Shown here: one piece after another, positions 6,318 through 8,713 of the stretch
Numbering within the stretch: position 1 is the first letter of the stretch
How the letters are laid out: each line of letters begins with the position of its first letter
Source of the DNA: Fidelibacterota bacterium 46_43
GTDB lineage: Bacteria > Fidelibacterota > Fidelibacteria > Fidelibacterales > Fidelibacteraceae
Length of the DNA stretch: 8,713 bases
Direction: 5' to 3'
Assembly (NCBI GenBank): GCA_001509335.1
Contig: LGGY01000021.1
Location: 1 to 8,713, forward strand
Made by a program: the position numbers and the translations under genes
Notes under the pieces: model-generated
Seen by the model: the letters and a program-made list of their open reading frames with translations, nothing else
Databases searched by the model: none
What the model was told of the DNA's origin: nothing

Positions 6318-7037
6318 ATGAAAAGTGCATTATTCGTTTTGTTGGTTTTGATCACAGTTTATTGTGGAATCTGGGCCCATAGAGGGTGGATTCTAAAAAA
6401 AAAATCCATGCACGAATTAAATCATCTGATCCGGAAATCTACTTACCTGCAAAGAGAAATGTCCCGAATTCCCATGCTTGACAGGAATTGGATTCACCGG
6501 GAACAGCTTCCCGACGTCCTGGTTCTGCTATTACTGTCTTCCGAGGACCGTCGCTTTTACGAGCATCACGGCGTGGATTTTTTCCGGATTTTTAAAATTT
6601 TGCTGACTCCCAGGGTTTCCCGGTTGGATTATTCAGGGGGCAGCACACTGACACAACAACTGGTAAAAACCATCTGGGGATCCGGTGACCGGACGATATG
6701 GAATAAAATCCATGAAATGGCCGGTGCCTGGATTGTGGAATCCCTGCTAAGGAAGGATGAAATTCTTGAACTCTATGTCAACTGTATCATGTGGTCACCC
6801 AATACAGTGGGACTTTCTTCAGCGGTGCAGGAATTGTTTGGGAAGCAGGTAAACGATCTGCATCCCGATGATATGATCCTGTTGGTAGCAGGGCTTCCCA
6901 ATCCTGAAGCCCTGGCGAAATATATCATGGAAGGAAAACCAAACCGGCGCCTTCTGAACCGTATCCAACGACTGAAATCAGAAGCTGTGACCATGGGTAT
7001 TTTTCCGGAAAGCAAAAAAGGAACAGAGTATGAATAA
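6318..7037 (+). CDS. Monofunctional peptidoglycan glycosyltransferase (GT51, MtgA-like)
   Basis: A 239-residue inner-membrane protein with one N-terminal helix (about residues 3-20) and a GT51 domain that polymerises lipid II into glycan strands on the periplasmic side. Signature motifs are in order: SEDRRFYEHHGVD (75-87), with catalytic Glu E76; GGSTLTQQLVK (107-117); NKIHEMAGAWIVES (129-142), with the second catalytic Glu E133; and KDEILELYVN (146-155). No transpeptidase domain follows, and the size is close to that of E. coli MtgA. The motifs look intact, though the NRVYFG-like segment after YVN reads YVNCIMWSPNTVG, which is atypical. ATG 6318 is chosen because the membrane helix begins right there; a TTG at 6255 would extend into the upstream gene. 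A run of ten A residues (6395-6404) lies after the helix. It shares a tight operon with a secreted peptide, suggesting a specialised rather than housekeeping role. Confidence 0.92.
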   Translation: MKSALFVLLVLITVYCGIWAHRGWILKKKSMHELNHLIRKSTYLQREMSRIPMLDRNWIHREQLPDVLVLLLLSSEDRRFYEHHGVDFFRIFKILLTPRVSRLDYSGGSTLTQQLVKTIWGSGDRTIWNKIHEMAGAWIVESLLRKDEILELYVNCIMWSPNTVGLSSAVQELFGKQVNDLHPDDMILLVAGLPNPEALAKYIMEGKPNRRLLNRIQRLKSEAVTMGIFPESKKGTEYE

Positions 7038-7593
7038 AAAAATAAATTTTCTCATTCTGGTTTTGCTGTTTTTCTGGATACTGCTCCTTTTGTACCGTCA
7101 GAAGGAACTATCCCGAAGCCTTCTTCATGCAGACCGCTCGGTTTCGGAACTCCTCTGCCTTGAAAATCTCAGAACCCGCTACCTGTTAACATCGGTGGAC
7201 TCACTGTTTGAAACAAACCATGATGAAGGGTTGCTCCTATTGATAAACCGGGATGAGAATCTGGATACATGGGTTAGGTATCTGGAAACACATTTTCCGG
7301 CATGGCCTCTGACTGTTGTGAGAAACGGGACATTGTTTTCTGCCGGATCGAAGATGTGTGAAACACAAATTCCCTTTCCAGAATTGTTGGATATCCCTGT
7401 GAATATTCTCTGTTATTACAGGAGGGGTACCTGCCGGTATTTTTTTCTGTATGAACCGGCTAACCCCTGGAGACTGGGAATGGATATAAAAGTTTTGAGG
7501 AAAATCTATGAAAAAAGCATTGAAATGGCTTGTTATAATGATGGCTATCTGCCTGATCTTTATATTTGGCGCGCAATTCAGACCTCAAATTAA
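7030..7593 (+). CDS. Membrane-anchored protein of unknown function; possible cysteine-less thioredoxin fold
   Basis: A 187-residue protein with an N-terminal membrane helix (residues 6-22) and a probable periplasmic domain. It overlaps the glycosyltransferase stop by 8 bases and has a good ribosome binding site (AAGGAA at 7018-7023, six bases before the ATG). I do not recognise a family with confidence. The order of elements echoes the CPYC protein at 4794: a hydrophobic strand GLLLLINRDE (67-76), a helix LDTWVRYLETHF, a strand PLTVV, then DIPVNILCYYRRG (121-133), where P123 could be the cis-proline. The cysteine pair is absent from the expected position. This would make it a non-catalytic relative, but the similarity is weak. 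The last 28 residues (from about 160) are read over the start of the next gene and look unrelated to the fold, as if an older stop codon had been lost. Confidence 0.7.
   Translation: MNKKINFLILVLLFFWILLLLYRQKELSRSLLHADRSVSELLCLENLRTRYLLTSVDSLFETNHDEGLLLLINRDENLDTWVRYLETHFPAWPLTVVRNGTLFSAGSKMCETQIPFPELLDIPVNILCYYRRGTCRYFFLYEPANPWRLGMDIKVLRKIYEKSIEMACYNDGYLPDLYIWRAIQTSN
7497..7501 (+). promoter_or_regulatory. Ribosome binding site (GAGGA) for the SLT-like gene
   Basis: GAGGA lies six bases before the ATG at 7508, inside the preceding gene. It supports 7508 as a true start despite the 86-base overlap, since a signal-anchor follows immediately. Confidence 0.65.
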
Positions 7594-8104
7594 AGAAGTT
7601 AAAACAGAAAGATATATGTCGAAATATCGTGAAACAATCCGTCAGGTTTGTGAAAAATTCTCTTTATCCCCTTCAATGTATTTCTCTGTTGTTTTCGCCG
7701 AGAGGCTTCATAATGTCAATCATCTGGACAAGGCGGATTTCAGCAGAGCCCGGCTGGGGTTTGATGCCTCTGTGGGATTTGCCCAGATAAAAATTTCTAC
7801 CTGCGAGTGGATTGAACTCCATCATCCGGAGCGTTTACCCTTTTCTCCTTCAAAAGACAGATCCCATTTGATTCACCGGTTATCCTTTCCCGATACCAAT
7901 ATGGTGTATAGTGTTGTGTATTGCCGAATTATACAGGACTACTATACGAAACGCTTTGGATATCTTCCTGATGTGGCGGCTCTGGGATCCTACTACGGCC
8001 GGGGAATTGATTATGGAAAAACAATGGACCAGGAATTTTACCTTAATGAATTGGGACTTACGGCTCATGATTATTACACCCGTCATTTTAAGGCGAATCC
8101 TTAA
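7508..8104 (+). CDS. Membrane-anchored lysozyme-fold protein, lytic transglycosylase (SLT)-like
   Basis: A 198-residue protein with an N-terminal membrane helix or signal (about residues 7-21), followed by a domain that matches the lysozyme/SLT layout. LSPSMYFSVVFAERLHN (53-69) corresponds to the helix carrying the catalytic Glu, here E65. DASVGFAQIKIST (86-98) corresponds to the GLMQI-type motif. VAALGSYYGRGI (156-167) corresponds to the LAAYNAGxG motif. Three motifs in the right order support the fold, but each is divergent, so enzymatic activity is inferred rather than certain. If active it would cleave glycan strands in the periplasm. The gene overlaps its upstream neighbour by 86 bases and the downstream PGRP-like gene by 38. 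Its pairing with a glycan synthase in the same operon suggests local cell-wall opening and rebuilding. Confidence 0.75.
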   Translation: MKKALKWLVIMMAICLIFIFGAQFRPQIKEVKTERYMSKYRETIRQVCEKFSLSPSMYFSVVFAERLHNVNHLDKADFSRARLGFDASVGFAQIKISTCEWIELHHPERLPFSPSKDRSHLIHRLSFPDTNMVYSVVYCRIIQDYYTKRFGYLPDVAALGSYYGRGIDYGKTMDQEFYLNELGLTAHDYYTRHFKANP

Positions 8105-8609
8105 ATTCACGGCCTGTCTTGTTCTTTTTTGGACATGTGCGGAGAACGAAGATACACCGCGCATCATTCCCAGAAATGTCTGGAATGCCCGTAACCCGGT
8201 CTATCCCCGGCGAATGGAAAACAGACGACGCCACAACACCCCCTTTACAGGAATCTGCATTCACTATTCCGGTTTTAGCTCCGATATGAGTCCCCGCTCG
8301 TTGCAGGATTACCAGATTTTACACCTTGGGTATCCGGATATAAATTATCATTATATCATAGACACAAAGGGACGCATCTTTCAGGGGCGGGATACGGTGT
8401 TTTTCTGTGAAACCCGAAATAAAACGGATCCATATATTCACCTGTGTTGCATCTCCGATATGAAATTTCCTTCAGGATCCTGGGTACCGGATAAGCAGAA
8501 AAATTCTCTTAGAAAATTGATTCAGTATTTATATAATTTATATAACATTCATGACAAAGATATCTTTTTTTATGATAGTACCGGTTATGAAGATTTGGAT
8601 TTCATGTAA
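8067..8609 (+). CDS. PGRP/amidase_2-like probable lipoprotein with incomplete zinc site
   Basis: A 180-residue protein. The N-terminus (about residues 1-24) has a basic RRILK stretch, a short hydrophobic core and LFWTC, a loose lipobox that would place a lipid on C24. The rest resembles the peptidoglycan recognition protein / N-acetylmuramoyl-L-alanine amidase fold. It has RNVWNAR (36-42); GICIHYSGF (62-70), with H66 as the first zinc ligand; GYPDINYHYIID (88-99); and KGRIFQGRD (101-109). The GHxD..CPG ending, which supplies the second His and the Cys ligand in active amidases such as T7 lysozyme, is missing: the chain ends GYEDLDFM. It therefore probably binds peptidoglycan or muropeptides without cutting. 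The start is uncertain: ATG 8067 gives the best signal, while ATG 8046 would add seven residues. The frame is open from 7911, but that part shadows the SLT-like gene. It is the last gene of the run. Confidence 0.8.
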   Translation: MIITPVILRRILKFTACLVLFWTCAENEDTPRIIPRNVWNARNPVYPRRMENRRRHNTPFTGICIHYSGFSSDMSPRSLQDYQILHLGYPDINYHYIIDTKGRIFQGRDTVFFCETRNKTDPYIHLCCISDMKFPSGSWVPDKQKNSLRKLIQYLYNLYNIHDKDIFFYDSTGYEDLDFM

Positions 8610-8621
8610 ATTTCATTAACT

Positions 8622-8631
8622 TTTCCGGAAA
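8622..8631 (+). promoter_or_regulatory. Palindrome TTTCCGGAAA, possible operator
   Basis: A perfect 10-bp palindrome lies in the short gap between the peptide operon and the next gene, upstream of a possible -10 box. Its position would suit a repressor or activator site, but such a short palindrome can arise by chance. Confidence 0.25.
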
Positions 8632-8645
8632 CAAAATGTCATGTC

Positions 8646-8651
8646 TATAAA
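8646..8651 (+). promoter_or_regulatory. Possible -10 box (TATAAA) of the right-edge gene
   Basis: TATAAA lies 32 bases before the ATG at 8684. No good -35 stands at 16-18 bases; the closest T-rich element (TTTTCC, 8621-8626) is 19 bases away. No intrinsic terminator is visible between 8609 and 8684, so read-through from the operon is also possible. Confidence 0.3.
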
Positions 8652-8669
8652 TAGAAACCCGGGATGATT

Positions 8670-8675
8670 AAGGAG
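8670..8675 (+). promoter_or_regulatory. Ribosome binding site (AAGGAG) for the right-edge gene
   Basis: AAGGAG lies eight bases before the ATG at 8684, one of the strongest sites in the window. It suggests a well-expressed gene. Confidence 0.7.
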
Positions 8676-8683
8676 TAAAAGCC

Positions 8684-8713
8684 ATGGTAAGTGAAAAAGT
8701 GAATCCTTTTAAG
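8684..8713 (+). CDS. Start of a gene running off the window (possibly glutamate dehydrogenase)
   Basis: Only ten codons are visible: MVSEKVNPFK. A strong ribosome binding site precedes it. Some bacterial glutamate dehydrogenases begin with a similar NPF motif shortly after the initiator Met, so that identity is a guess. The strong site and separate leader region suggest a housekeeping gene outside the peptide system. Confidence 0.55.
   Translation, partial: MVSEKVNPFK

Noticed and set aside
7911..8066. Upstream extension of the PGRP-like gene
   Set aside because: This part is a shadow of the SLT-like gene in another frame; the signal sequence begins near 8067.
1..8713. CRISPR arrays, tRNA or rRNA genes, insertion sequences or integrases
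   Set aside because: No regularly spaced repeats, cloverleaf-like segments, transposase motifs or flanking inverted repeats were seen on either strand.

Overview
The window looks like chromosomal DNA from a Gram-negative (diderm) bacterium. It carries a predicted outer-membrane beta-barrel protein with a signal peptide and a terminal aromatic residue, plus several signal-peptide or membrane-anchored envelope proteins. By eye, base composition is moderate (a little under 50% GC). Clear Shine-Dalgarno sequences precede many starts, which argues against typical Bacteroidota. A lineage of the wider FCB group would fit, but the taxon cannot be fixed from the sequence. All supported genes are on the + strand.

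Left part (1-1980): the 3' end of an unrecognised gene is followed two bases later by a 543-residue predicted outer-membrane barrel protein (284-1915). This unit closes with a strong intrinsic terminator (1949-1980).

Central and right part (about 2010-8609): a plausible promoter (2010-2038) starts a tightly packed run of nine genes. In order they are: a bacteriocin-type ABC exporter with an N-terminal C39 peptidase (2065-4140); a polytopic, Yip1-like membrane protein (4142-4813); a membrane-anchored thioredoxin-fold protein with a CPYC motif (4794-5351); and a 55-residue precursor peptide with a near-perfect double-glycine leader (5344-5511). A hairpin terminator or attenuator follows (5528-5558). 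Next come an exported DUF3108-like protein (5591-6304), a GT51 peptidoglycan glycosyltransferase (6318-7037), a membrane-anchored protein that may be a degenerate thioredoxin fold (7030-7593), an anchored lysozyme/SLT-like protein (7508-8104), and a PGRP/amidase_2-like probable lipoprotein (8067-8609). Most neighbours overlap or nearly touch.

How the genes may work together (inference): the exporter cuts the precursor after Gly-Gly and moves a 40-residue hydrophobic peptide with two cysteines across the inner membrane. The CPYC protein could act on its cysteines, and the Yip1-like protein could be an immunity or accessory factor. The unusual part is the downstream half. Three peptidoglycan-acting or peptidoglycan-binding families (synthase, lytic transglycosylase fold, PGRP fold) share the apparent operon with a secreted peptide. 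No HlyD-type adaptor or TolC-type channel is present in the window, so the peptide may act in the periplasm or at the cell wall. This combination is the best candidate here for an undescribed system.

Right edge (8610-8713): a short intergenic region with a 10-bp palindrome and a possible -10 box leads to a strong ribosome binding site and the first ten codons of another gene, possibly glutamate dehydrogenase.
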